A stretch of DNA of 64,000 nt from DATFDN01 sp963818725 (GTDB lineage: Bacteria; Pseudomonadota; Alphaproteobacteria; Acetobacterales; Acetobacteraceae), in assembly GCA_963818725.1 (NCBI GenBank), contig CAWFTU010000015.1:94041-158040 (forward strand), in the 5' to 3' direction. Shown here in pieces: positions 33,726 through 42,020 of the stretch. Both the position numbers and the translations under genes were made by a program. The notes beneath the pieces were generated by a model, which was not told the origin of the DNA, ran no database searches, and saw only the letters and a list, made by a program, of their open reading frames with translations. The first letter of the stretch is position 1, and every line of letters begins with the position of its first letter.

Positions 33726-34954
33726 CTAGCGGGTACGTGCGACGCTTGCTCCGGAGACGTGGGCCGTCGGGCCGCTGGCATTGGGCCGGATGTCGAACTC
33801 GAAAATTTCGGTGGGGATCGCAAGCGTCGCGCAGACGTTGGGAATGTCCACGATCCCGCTGATCCTTCCCTCCACGGGGGCTGTGCCGAGAATCATGTAA
33901 GCCTGCTCACCCGAGTAGCCGAACTTCTTGAGGTACTCGACCGCGTTGAGGCAGGCCCGGCGGTAGGCGACATGGGCATCAAGGTAGGTACCTGCTCCCC
34001 CGTGCGCTCGTCCACTGAGATTCCCTCGAAAATAAGATAGTTGGAGAAGTGCGGATCGACCGGGCTCGGCTGGAAGATCGGGTTGGTCATGCCATACTTC
34101 GCCACACCGCCCTTGATCAGGCCGACCCCGAGGTGAATCCATCCGGCCATCTCGATGGCGCCGCAGAAGGTGATCTCCCCGTCCCCCTGCGACCAATGGA
34201 TGTCGCCCATCGACAGGCCGCCACCCCTTACATAGACCGGGAAATAGACCCTGGAGCCGCGCGATAGGTTCTTGATGTCGCAGTTTCCGCCGTGCTCGCG
34301 AGGGGGGACCGTCCGCCAGGCGTCCTTGGCGGCCGCAGCCCCAGCCTCGCCGGCCATTTGCCCCATGAGCGCGAAATCCGGGGTCGGGGGCGCTGCAAGC
34401 GGCGGAACACGATCGGGATTGGTCGCGATCAGCGCGCGCTCGCGACGGTTGGCTTCGGCGAGCAGCTTGTGGTCCGGCAGGCATCCGATCAAGCCGGGAT
34501 GGACCATGCCCGGATAGCGAACCCCTGGGATGTGTCGGGACTTGGCGTAAATCCCGCTGATGTCCCAGCAGGACTTACTCGCCTCGGGAAAGTGCTCGGT
34601 GAGGAATCCGCCGCCGTTCTCCTTGGCGAAAATTCCGTTGAATCCTCACTCCGAACCGGGCAACGGCCCGATGTCCAGAATGTCCACCACGAGGAGGTCT
34701 CCAGGCTCGGCGCCCTCGACGCCAAAAGGCCCGCTCAGGTAATGGACCCTTCTGAGTTCCACGTCGCGCACGTCGTTCGCGCTGTCGTTGTTGCCAATCT
34801 GTCCGCCAGTCCAATCATAGCACTCGACACGAAACTCATCGCCTGGCTTGAAGGTCTCCACGAACGGGATGTCCGGATGCCAGCGGTTGTGGGTCTTGGT
34901 CGTCTGCTGTTCCGGCGACTTGCCCAGCTCCACTTTGAACACTGTGTTCACCAT
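33726..34954 (-). pseudogene. fmdA: Formamidase/acetamidase (FmdA), with in-frame stop and frameshift
   Basis: Formamidase hydrolyses formamide to formate and ammonia. The N-terminus MVNTVFKVELGKSPEQQ...HNRWHPDIPF and the segments GGNCDIKNLSRGSRVYFPVYV, GDIHWSQGDGEITFCGAIEM and YLKKFGYSGEQAYMILGTAPVEGRISGIVDIPN are diagnostic. Two lesions split it. A TGA at 34646-34648 stands where the family has Trp (GSE-W-GFNGIFAKENGG). A frameshift near 33984-33992, best explained by one missing base, lies before YLDAHVAYRRACLNAVEYL. ATG 34954 follows GGGGGAATT. It is either a pseudogene or an error-laden copy. Confidence 0.88.
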
Positions 34955-35250
34955 AATTCCCCCTTTTGGTCCGGTTGCTTCCGGATGGAATGGCAAGGCC
35001 TGCCGCTTGGCCAGCAAGGCGGGCTCAAACCGCAGGGCCGAAGTATGCGGCCGCAGCGTCGTGCAGACCGAGCGCGCGACACTTTTCCAGTTTACACGAT
35101 CGAATGTAATTAGTCACACACGCAAGAAATGCTGCGAGCGAAGGTAACTGCCCTCAAAGCATGGGCAAGTCGGCTGAGAGCCGTGAACATAGGCCGCCTG
35201 TCGCGGAGAAGTGATAGGAGTGATGCGCCAAAACCAACCGACGCGGAGGC
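34955..35250. other. Intergenic region between divergent fmdA and GNAT genes
   Basis: These 296 bp should hold the promoters of the formamide unit and the acetyltransferase. I found no sigma-54 site with correct GG/GC spacing and no clear sigma-70 boxes. GTAACTG at 35144 resembles the MITE end at 35810 but has no matching partner. Confidence 0.4.
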
Positions 35251-35793
35251 ATGCCGAATGCGGCTTGGGACGCCCTTTCGACACAGCTACAATACCTGTT
35301 TGAATACGCCCAGGAGGCAGCGGTGACGGACCCGGAGCGGCTGGTTGGCCATGAACCCTGGGCGGCGCTCGCCGTCGCGCCGGCTGGGATCGCTTTCGCG
35401 CGCGAGGAGGGCCGGCTCACCGCCGAGGAGTTCATCGCCGTGGTCCGAAGTTCGGACCTTGGGCGGCCAGTGGACGACGCGCCACGCATGGCGGCGATGC
35501 TGGCCAACTCCAACCTGGTGGTGACAGCGCGCACGACCGAGGCGCCGCACCGGCTGGCTGGCGTCGCCCGAAGCCTGACCGACTTCGTCTATTGCTGCTA
35601 TCTCTCAGACCTCTGCGTGGACGCCCCCTGGCAGGGGCGTGGCGTCGGGCGCGCGCTGATCGCCGAGACCAAACGCATCCTGGGTCCGGGGACCATGCTG
35701 CTCCTGCTCTCGGCCCCCAAGCCAATGTCCTATTACCCACGGATCGGGATGGAACCGGTGCGGAATGGCTTCATTATCCGCCGCAATTCTTAG
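35251..35793 (+). CDS. GNAT-family N-acetyltransferase
   Basis: A 180-residue protein whose C-terminal half is a GNAT acetyl-CoA transferase: VARSLTDFVYCCYLSDLCVDAPWQGRGVGRALIAETKRILGPGTMLLLLSAP, where QGRGVGRALI is the pyrophosphate-binding loop (Q/RxxGxG/A). The domain seems to start near GRLTAEEFIAVVRSSDLGRPVDD (residue 55), so ATG 35251 may be too far upstream; its ribosome site (GGAGG) is also too close. The substrate is unknown. Confidence 0.8.
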   Translation: MPNAAWDALSTQLQYLFEYAQEAAVTDPERLVGHEPWAALAVAPAGIAFAREEGRLTAEEFIAVVRSSDLGRPVDDAPRMAAMLANSNLVVTARTTEAPHRLAGVARSLTDFVYCCYLSDLCVDAPWQGRGVGRALIAETKRILGPGTMLLLLSAPKPMSYYPRIGMEPVRNGFIIRRNS

Positions 35794-35801
35794 CCCTTGG
35801 A

Positions 35802-35809
35802 CAAGCAAG
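35802..35809. repeat. Target-site duplication of MITE, left
   Basis: CAAGCAAG, repeated exactly at 36064-36071 on the other side of the element. Confidence 0.75.
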
Positions 35810-36063
35810 GTAACTGCTCAACCCACCCCTCCCTCCGCAAATCATTGATAAACAACGCTTTCTGGGCGAGGCGATTTTGGGCGTAACGGCAGTATCGAAT
35901 CCGACGCATGTAACGGCCAAGGCTGCGATATTACGATATAAATAAGTATCTGGTATCGCCGCGGATTTTACTTCAACTGCCCAAATTTATCCCGTTTTCT
36001 GAGACTGCTGAAAATCATTCTATATCAACGCATTGCGCGAAGCGGGGTGGGTTGAGCAGTTGC
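35810..36063. mobile_element. 254-bp non-coding MITE, IS66-like ends
   Basis: The terminal inverted repeats are 20 bp with one mismatch: GTAACTGCTCAACCCACCCC at 35810-35829 and its inverted copy at 36044-36063. The 8-bp duplication CAAGCAAG flanks it. The interior is markedly more AT-rich than the neighbours and has no ORF. Ends beginning GTAA with an 8-bp duplication are the hallmark of IS66-family elements, so an IS66 transposase probably moved it in trans. It fills most of the gap between the GNAT and EVE genes. Confidence 0.75.
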
Positions 36064-36071
36064 CAAGCAAG
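36064..36071. repeat. Target-site duplication of MITE, right
   Basis: CAAGCAAG, identical to 35802-35809. Confidence 0.75.
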
Positions 36072-36072
36072 C

Positions 36073-36171
36073 ATGAAGGAAACGACGTCCGCCAGCCGCT
36101 ACGAGCCACTGGCCAAGCGGTCGGACTTGGCCGCCTTGTCCGCCAAGCTGGCCAGGGCATTCGTTGCGTGA
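36073..36171 (+). CDS. Possible short ORF upstream of the EVE gene, maybe a gene remnant
   Basis: A 32-codon frame begins right after the MITE (MKETTSASRYEPLAKRSDLAALS...) and its TGA overlaps the GTG start of the EVE gene (GTGA). The overlap and codon use look coding. There is no good ribosome site, so this may be the 3' tail of a gene whose front was displaced by the MITE. I do not recognise the peptide. Confidence 0.25.
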   Translation: MKETTSASRYEPLAKRSDLAALSAKLARAFVA

Positions 36172-36584
36172 CCCGGTACTGGCTCGTGAAATCGGAGCCG
36201 GCCGCGTTCTCCTGGGACCAGCAGCTGGCCAACGGCGTCGAGCCCTGGACCGGCGTGCGCAACCATGCGGCGAAGAACTTCCTCAAAGCCATGCGCCGGG
36301 GCGACCGCGCGTTCTTCTACCACTCAACCATCGGTAAGCAGATCGTCGGCATCGTGGAGGTGGCGCGCGAGGCGTACCCGGACCCGACCGCCGCGGCGGG
36401 CGAGTGGGTCTGCGTCGATATGCGCGCGGTCGGCCCGATGCCGCGCCCTGTAACCCTCGCCGCGATCAAGGCCGATCCGGTCTTCGCCGACCTGCCGCTG
36501 ATCCGGCAAGGGCGGCTCTCGGTGCTGCCGGTCTCCGCCGCCCATTGGGTGCGCATTTGCGCGATGGGAGGCTGGAAGGATTAG
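36168..36584 (+). CDS. EVE (PUA-like) domain protein
   Basis: A 138-residue EVE domain: TRYWLVKSEPAAFSWDQQLANGVEPWTGVRNHAAKNFLKAMRRGDRAFFYHS...IVGIVEVAREAYPDP. The family fold is related to PUA and YTH domains that bind modified bases in DNA or RNA. The start is GTG 36168, placed so that the protein begins at the conserved YWLVKSEP strand. The upstream in-frame extension crosses the MITE boundary and is not credible. Confidence 0.9.
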   Translation: MTRYWLVKSEPAAFSWDQQLANGVEPWTGVRNHAAKNFLKAMRRGDRAFFYHSTIGKQIVGIVEVAREAYPDPTAAAGEWVCVDMRAVGPMPRPVTLAAIKADPVFADLPLIRQGRLSVLPVSAAHWVRICAMGGWKD

Positions 36585-36770
36585 AGGGCGGCCAGCCGGG
36601 CTCCTGCCGTGGAAAGCCGCCCGCACCCCCCTTGCCAGGGCGACACGGCGCGCGCCTATTTGAACGCGCGCAGGGGCTTGGCGTTCAAGCCTGTGTCCGG
36701 CTGCTCTCTTGACCGGGGGCAGCCGCGTCGCGATCGAAGCGCGACAAATTCGACGGAGGAAAGTAACCAA

Positions 36771-38735
36771 ATGCCTGACACGGTTCACCTGGAAGAAGTG
36801 CTCCCGGTGCGCTCCGAGATCGCCGCCCACGCGCATGTCGATCGCGCCAAGTACCAGTCTATGTGCGAGCACGCCGCGCGCGAGCCCCACACGTTCTGGC
36901 GTGAGCAGGCGCGCCGCATTCCTTGGATGAAGGCTCCCACCAAGATCAAGAATACCAGCTTCGAGGGCGACGTCTCGATCAAGTGGTTCGAGGACGGCAC
37001 GCTGAACGCCTCCGCCGTCTGCCTGGACCAGCACCTCGCGACGCGTGGCGATCAGGTGGCGATCATCTGGGAGGGCGACGACCCTGGGCAAAGCCGCTCG
37101 ATCACGTACCGCGCGCTGCATGGGGAGGTGTGCCGGCTGGCGAGCGCGATGAAGGCGCTGGGCGTCGACAAGGGCGACGTCGTGACGATTTATCTGCCGA
37201 TGGTGCCTGAAGCGGCGGTCGCGATGCTGGCCTGCGCGCGGATCGGCGCGATGCACTCTGTCGTCTTTGGTGGCTTCTCCTCTGACAGCCTGGCAAATCG
37301 TATCCAGGACAGCAATTCCAAGCTGCTGATCACCGCCGACGAGGGACGGCGGGGCGGGCGCCACGTGCCGCTGAAGGCGAATGCCGATGCCGCGCTCAGG
37401 GACTGTCCCAGCGTGCGGCACGTGATCGTGGCCAAGGTCACGGGCGGACAGGTCTCGATGCAGAATGGCCGCGACCTCGACTACGCCACATTGCTCGCCG
37501 ACGCTTCCCCCGATTGCCCGCCGGCCGAGATGGGAGCCGAGGATCCCCTGTTCCTTCTCTACACCTCGGGCAGCACCGGCAAGCCCAAGGGCGTTCTGCA
37601 CACGACCGGCGGCTACTTGGTGTGGGCCAGCTTCACCCATGAGCTGGTCTTCGATTACCATCCGGGCGAGGTCTACTGGTGTACCGCCGATGTCGGCTGG
37701 GTGACGGGGCACACCTACATCATATACGGCCCGCTCGCGAACGGCGCGACCACGCTGATGTTCGAGGGCATCCCCAGCTACCCGGACAGCTCGCGCTTCT
37801 GGCAGGTGGTGGACAAGCACAAGGTCAACGTCTTCTACACCGCCCCGACCGCGATTCGCGCCCTGATGCGCGACGGCGAGGAGCCGGTCAGGAAGACCTC
37901 CCGCAAGTCGCTGCGTATCCTCGGCAGCGTTGGAGAACCGATCAACCCCGAGGCGTGGCTGTGGTATCACCGGGTCGTCGGCGAGCATCGCTGCCCGATT
38001 GTCGACACTTGGTGGCAGACGGAGACGGGCGGTATCCTGATCAGCCCGTTGCCCGGCGCCACCCCCCTGAAGCCCGGCTCCGCCACGCTGCCGCTGCCCG
38101 GCGTGCATCCGATCCTCGTTGACAATGGCGGCCACGAGGTGAGCGGCGCGGCCGAAGGAAATCTCTGCATGGCCAATTCCTGGCCAGGCCAGATGCGCAC
38201 CGTGTACGGCGATCACGAGCGGTTCGTGCAGACCTATTTCTCGACCTTCAAGGGTCTGTACTTCACCGGCGACGGCGCGCGCCGGGACGAGGATGGCTAC
38301 TATTGGATCACCGGCCGGGTGGATGACGTCATCAACGTCTCCGGTCACCGCATGGGGACCGCCGAGGTAGAGAGCGCCCTGGTGGCGCATCCGAAGGTCG
38401 CCGAGGCGGCGGTGGTCGGCTTTCCGCACGAGTTGAAGGGCCAGGGCATCTACGCCTATGTCACCCTGATCGCCGGCGAGGAGCCGAGCGAGGCCCTGCG
38501 CAAGGAGCTGGTGACGTGGGTGCGCCGGCAGATCGGTCCGATTGCCGCGCCCGACGCAATCCAGTGGGCGCCGGGCTTGCCCAAGACACGCAGCGGCAAG
38601 ATCATGCGCCGCATCCTGCGCAAGATCGCCGCCAACGAGACCGAGTCGCTGGGCGACACCTCCACCTTGGCGGACCCGTCGGTGGTCAGCGAGCTCGTCG
38701 AGAACCGGGTGGGCCGAGCAGCGCTTGAGGCTTAA
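36771..38735 (+). CDS. acsA: Acetyl-CoA synthetase
   Basis: A 654-residue AMP-forming acyl-CoA synthetase of the Acs group: acetate + ATP + CoA to acetyl-CoA. Motifs are the adenylation P-loop LYTSGSTGKPKGVLHTTGGY, VDTWWQTETGG, the hinge YWITGRVDDVINVSGHRMGTAEVESAL, and the C-terminal PKTRSGKIMRRILR. The lysine of the last motif is the acetylation-regulated residue. Full length, no lesion. ATG 36771 is preceded by GGAGGAAAG. The phrase VDTWWQTETG supports acetate over longer acids. Confidence 0.95.
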   Translation: MPDTVHLEEVLPVRSEIAAHAHVDRAKYQSMCEHAAREPHTFWREQARRIPWMKAPTKIKNTSFEGDVSIKWFEDGTLNASAVCLDQHLATRGDQVAIIWEGDDPGQSRSITYRALHGEVCRLASAMKALGVDKGDVVTIYLPMVPEAAVAMLACARIGAMHSVVFGGFSSDSLANRIQDSNSKLLITADEGRRGGRHVPLKANADAALRDCPSVRHVIVAKVTGGQVSMQNGRDLDYATLLADASPDCPPAEMGAEDPLFLLYTSGSTGKPKGVLHTTGGYLVWASFTHELVFDYHPGEVYWCTADVGWVTGHTYIIYGPLANGATTLMFEGIPSYPDSSRFWQVVDKHKVNVFYTAPTAIRALMRDGEEPVRKTSRKSLRILGSVGEPINPEAWLWYHRVVGEHRCPIVDTWWQTETGGILISPLPGATPLKPGSATLPLPGVHPILVDNGGHEVSGAAEGNLCMANSWPGQMRTVYGDHERFVQTYFSTFKGLYFTGDGARRDEDGYYWITGRVDDVINVSGHRMGTAEVESALVAHPKVAEAAVVGFPHELKGQGIYAYVTLIAGEEPSEALRKELVTWVRRQIGPIAAPDAIQWAPGLPKTRSGKIMRRILRKIAANETESLGDTSTLADPSVVSELVENRVGRAALEA

Positions 38736-38749
38736 TCAATAAACGAGGT

Positions 38750-39421
38750 GTGACCGTGTCGAGCCCGCTACTCGCCCATGCCGGCTACGGCGCGGTCATG
38801 CTCGCGGTGGGAATCGAAAGCGTCGGCATCCCCTTCCCAGGGGAGACCACGCTCATCGCCGCCGCTGCCTACGCGGGCAGCACGCACAAGCTGAACATCG
38901 GGTTCGTGATCGCCGCCGCCGCGGCGGGGGCGATCATCGGCGACAACGTCGGCTTCTGGATCGGCCGCGAGATCGGGCTCCGCCTGCTGCTCCGCTACGG
39001 CAAGTACATCCGCATGACCGAGCGGCGGATCAAGCTCGGCCAGTACCTGTTCCAGCGCTATGGCGGGGAGGTGGTGTTCTTCGGGCGCTTCGTGGCGGTG
39101 CTGCGCGCGCTCGCCGCCTTCCTAGCGGGAACGAACCGCATGACGTGGCCACGTTTCCTGGTCTTCAACGCCGCCGGTGGAATCGTGTGGTCGAGCATCT
39201 ACGGCATTGGCGCCTATGCCCTGGGAACGCAGATCCACCGCTTGGCTGGACCGGTCGGCGCGGGGCTTGGCGCGGTCGCGCTGGTCCTGATCGTGGGTGG
39301 GATTGTCTTCCTGCACCGCCATGAGCACCAGTTGGAGGACGAGGCGGAACGGGCCTTGCCCGGCCCGATCGAGGTCAATCCGCGCCGTCGAAGATGGGGC
39401 GGAGGTGCCCGGTCCAGCTAG
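38750..39421 (+). CDS. DedA-family membrane protein
   Basis: A 223-residue DedA protein (SNARE-associated/VTT fold), implicated in phospholipid flipping and membrane homeostasis. It has ESVGIPFPGETTLIAAAAYAG, GDNVGFWIGREIG, the motif FGRFVAVLRALAAFLAGTNRM (F/GRFxPxxR-like with conserved arginines) and NAAGGIVWSSIYGIGAYALG. It starts 14 bp after acsA with GTG 38750 (or GTG 38756) behind ACGAGG. Cotranscription with acsA is likely. Confidence 0.9.
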   Translation: MTVSSPLLAHAGYGAVMLAVGIESVGIPFPGETTLIAAAAYAGSTHKLNIGFVIAAAAAGAIIGDNVGFWIGREIGLRLLLRYGKYIRMTERRIKLGQYLFQRYGGEVVFFGRFVAVLRALAAFLAGTNRMTWPRFLVFNAAGGIVWSSIYGIGAYALGTQIHRLAGPVGAGLGAVALVLIVGGIVFLHRHEHQLEDEAERALPGPIEVNPRRRRWGGGARSS

Positions 39422-39455
39422 CTGGTAAGCCGGAGCATGGGATGAACAGCAACCG

Positions 39456-41015
39456 TCATCCAACCAGGTGCTTAACGCGAACGAGCGATGTCTGAAGACG
39501 AGTGTGGGCCATTTCTGCGGCCGATACCGCCATCCCCTGGCGTCGGGCATTGCTAATCAGCACACCACATAGCAACATAATGAGGCCGCTCGCGTACGGG
39601 GAGAACGCCTCTTCCTGAAATATTCCATTCAAGGTGATAAACCCCAACGCAAAGTAAAGAATGTCGCTTCGGAGTGGACGAGCACGAAGTTTCGACGCGC
39701 CGAACGGGGCCTTGAACAGCAGTGTGACGAACACCGCAAGGATTGCCACGGAGGCCACCCCCATTTGGTAGAATAAAACACCCACGGCCGACTCGAGCGC
39801 GAACTCGACCCCCGCCGATCTAAACCCGCCTGGTCCCTCCCATTTCATGCCGGCATCCACCTGTGTTGATAGGTTCCCGCCGACGCCAAGGCCATGCCCA
39901 ATCGGGTTATCAGTGAGAGAGTGGACTCCGCCTAGGAAACCTAGCACGTGGTAATCCATATCGCGCATGCCGATGTAAATGCCCGATGTGACATAGGCCG
40001 TGGCAAGCAGCAGGCCGAATACGGCTGTCAGCTTCAAATCGCGAGCCATGGCCCAAAAGAACCACATCAGCAGGCCAACCGCCAGCAGGATTGAGGCGCC
40101 TTTCACGCCTTCCAGAATCAGCAAGGGCCAGACAAGCACCAGCCAAGCGGCTCGACGAACCGCGAACGCAGTCAGACCCACAATCGAAATGATATAGCCA
40201 TTTGATATTGAATGGAGGATCGTTCCCCCAAAGCGGAAGCTGCTCACTGAGCTTGCATCCTCGCCAGTCACGTTGAAAAAGACTGCCGTGAAATGCTTGA
40301 CGATATCCTCAGGAACGTAGAACGTGTTCTGCTCCGGTTGCAACCAATATTTAAGCTGATAATACCTTACCGCATTGATAATGGTGTAGAATTCGAGCGG
40401 GAAGCAGAATTCGAACACGCTGATGAGCAGGGAAGCCACCGCGCTGTAGACAAAACCCATTCCAACGGTTCGGAAGCCCCAGACCCGCCCGACGTCCAAG
40501 CCCACGAGAGCTGCCAGAAGCGGACCGGTATACTGGCGAAAGTAGATCAAGGCGGACGTCGGACCAGACCGCGCGGCACCGATGCCGAGATAGATCACCG
40601 CTAGTGCCAAGGCGAGCAACATCGCAGAGGTTATCGCCTTGTAGTCGCGACGCCTGGGCCAGAGCCGGAGCGCGGAGACCGCCCCCAGCACCGCGAGCAG
40701 CACGAAGTTAGTGCCTTGCAGCGCAGTGAATTGCGTAGGGTCCAGGTTTGACGAATATACCGAGATTATCAGGTTCTGATAAATAAGGACCTGAAAGAAT
40801 ACAATTACCCCGGCTAGGGGGGCACGATAATACAGCCAACCGATAAATCCGACGATCAAGGGGTAGAGTAGCAGGGATTCCGCCGACAGCACGACGTGCG
40901 CTGCCATCAGCAAAAGGCCGAGCGCCTGCCACGCGAGGACGTGCTTAAGCAGCGTGGCGTCTCTTAACTCACCTACACCAGAGCGCATCGGAAAAAATCC
41001 GTAATGTTCTAGCAC
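39456..41015 (-). CDS. O-antigen ligase/polymerase-like membrane protein
   Basis: A 519-residue polytopic protein with 11 to 13 hydrophobic segments and a larger periplasmic loop around FPLEFYTIINAVRYYQLKYWLQPEQNTFYVPEDIVKHF. The tail (GHGLGVGG...GGFRSAGVEFALESAVGVLFYQMG) resembles the Wzy/WaaL pattern of a late loop with conserved Gly and Glu. It probably polymerises or ligates a surface glycan. Base composition is lower in GC than the neighbours. No close family is recognised, so the exact role is uncertain. Confidence 0.7.
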   Translation of the reverse strand: MLEHYGFFPMRSGVGELRDATLLKHVLAWQALGLLLMAAHVVLSAESLLLYPLIVGFIGWLYYRAPLAGVIVFFQVLIYQNLIISVYSSNLDPTQFTALQGTNFVLLAVLGAVSALRLWPRRRDYKAITSAMLLALALAVIYLGIGAARSGPTSALIYFRQYTGPLLAALVGLDVGRVWGFRTVGMGFVYSAVASLLISVFEFCFPLEFYTIINAVRYYQLKYWLQPEQNTFYVPEDIVKHFTAVFFNVTGEDASSVSSFRFGGTILHSISNGYIISIVGLTAFAVRRAAWLVLVWPLLILEGVKGASILLAVGLLMWFFWAMARDLKLTAVFGLLLATAYVTSGIYIGMRDMDYHVLGFLGGVHSLTDNPIGHGLGVGGNLSTQVDAGMKWEGPGGFRSAGVEFALESAVGVLFYQMGVASVAILAVFVTLLFKAPFGASKLRARPLRSDILYFALGFITLNGIFQEEAFSPYASGLIMLLCGVLISNARRQGMAVSAAEMAHTRLQTSLVRVKHLVG

Positions 41016-41085
41016 GAGGGCAAAGCATTCAAATTCATTTGGGCCAGCGTTGCGGGATGATAGCGCATTTCAAATTAATCTTCCG

Positions 41086-41853
41086 TTACGATGCGACCAC
41101 TTCTAAGATCGTCCTGGTTTCCATGACGGCGGGCCTCTGAGCGAGCAGCACATAGTCGGTGCAATCTGGCTTCGCCATCCCGAAGGTAATCACCCGGCCC
41201 GTCCAGGTGATGGCGTCGTAGCCCACCCCAAGCATGCGATTGGCGTTATAAAGATGGTCGCGCTTGTCCCGCGAATAAAGGCGTAGCAGTCGAACTGTCA
41301 TGCCAAGCAACTCCACGTGCCGAGTGATACGGAATGGGTTCATCGCCGTCCTCAGATAAGTGGGAAACACGAACTCGTGGAGGCGTTCCTTCTTCGGGTC
41401 AGTCGGGTTTGGACCAAAGATATGTCGGTAACAAAATACATGAAACCAGTGCGGCGTGAACTTGGCAATCAAGCTCGCCACCGAGTAGTTGTATGGAGCC
41501 GCGATATATAATATCCCTCCAGGCTTGAGGCTCCGAGTCAGCGAATCAATTACGCGCCGCGGATTCCTCAAATGCTCAAGTACGTCGAAACAAATAACGA
41601 TATCGAACTGGCCGGGCCCGAACTGATACTCCTCCAAGTCGCCAACAATTTTGTGGTACGCGTACTTATTCTTCCTTATCTGATCTTCCGAAATGTCGAT
41701 GGTGGTGATGTGCGTATCGGGCAGTTTCAGCATTGTGAATGCACCGCCCCCAGCTTCCAGAACCGAAACTTTCCCCTTCCCCGAGCGCCACTCATCCAGT
41801 ATCTTGTTAGCTTCCTCGAGCACGGTTCGGAATTCTGCGGCCGACATACTCAA
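41086..41853 (-). CDS. Class I SAM-dependent methyltransferase
   Basis: A 255-residue methyltransferase. Motif I is VSVLEAGGGAFTMLKLPDTHITTIDISEDQ (VLExGxG...ID), motif II/III FDIVICFDVLEHLRNPRRVIDSLTRSLKPGGILYIAAPY. This is the UbiG/COQ5-type arrangement common in sugar or lipid O-methyltransferases of glycan clusters. Its AT-richer sequence matches the preceding membrane polymerase, and the 70-bp spacing suggests one unit transcribed leftwards. Confidence 0.9.
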   Translation of the reverse strand: MSMSAAEFRTVLEEANKILDEWRSGKGKVSVLEAGGGAFTMLKLPDTHITTIDISEDQIRKNKYAYHKIVGDLEEYQFGPGQFDIVICFDVLEHLRNPRRVIDSLTRSLKPGGILYIAAPYNYSVASLIAKFTPHWFHVFCYRHIFGPNPTDPKKERLHEFVFPTYLRTAMNPFRITRHVELLGMTVRLLRLYSRDKRDHLYNANRMLGVGYDAITWTGRVITFGMAKPDCTDYVLLAQRPAVMETRTILEVVAS

Positions 41854-42020
41854 CTTCTCCCAGAATTAGCTCCAGGATCCTATGGGCTCGTGGATCCCGC
41901 AATGTAATTACCCGCTGCTCTCCTACTTTTGCATGCAGGTGCGCTGATCCGGTTCGAGCACGCAGGGGGATAAGCCCGGCCAATGTTAGGTCTCCTTACG
42001 CATCAACCCGACACGCCCGT

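Noticed and set aside
34646..34648. TGA in fmdA as recoded Trp or selenocysteine
   Set aside because: TGA is the ordinary stop of many genes here, the family residue is Trp, no SECIS-like need exists, and a second lesion follows in the same gene.
35144..35153. GTAACTGCCC as an end of a second MITE copy
   Set aside because: Only about 8 bases match, there is no inverted partner, and no flanking duplication was found.
36324..38429. Minus-strand frame (701 codons) opposite acetyl-CoA synthetase
   Set aside because: It is the shadow of a complete, motif-bearing acsA.
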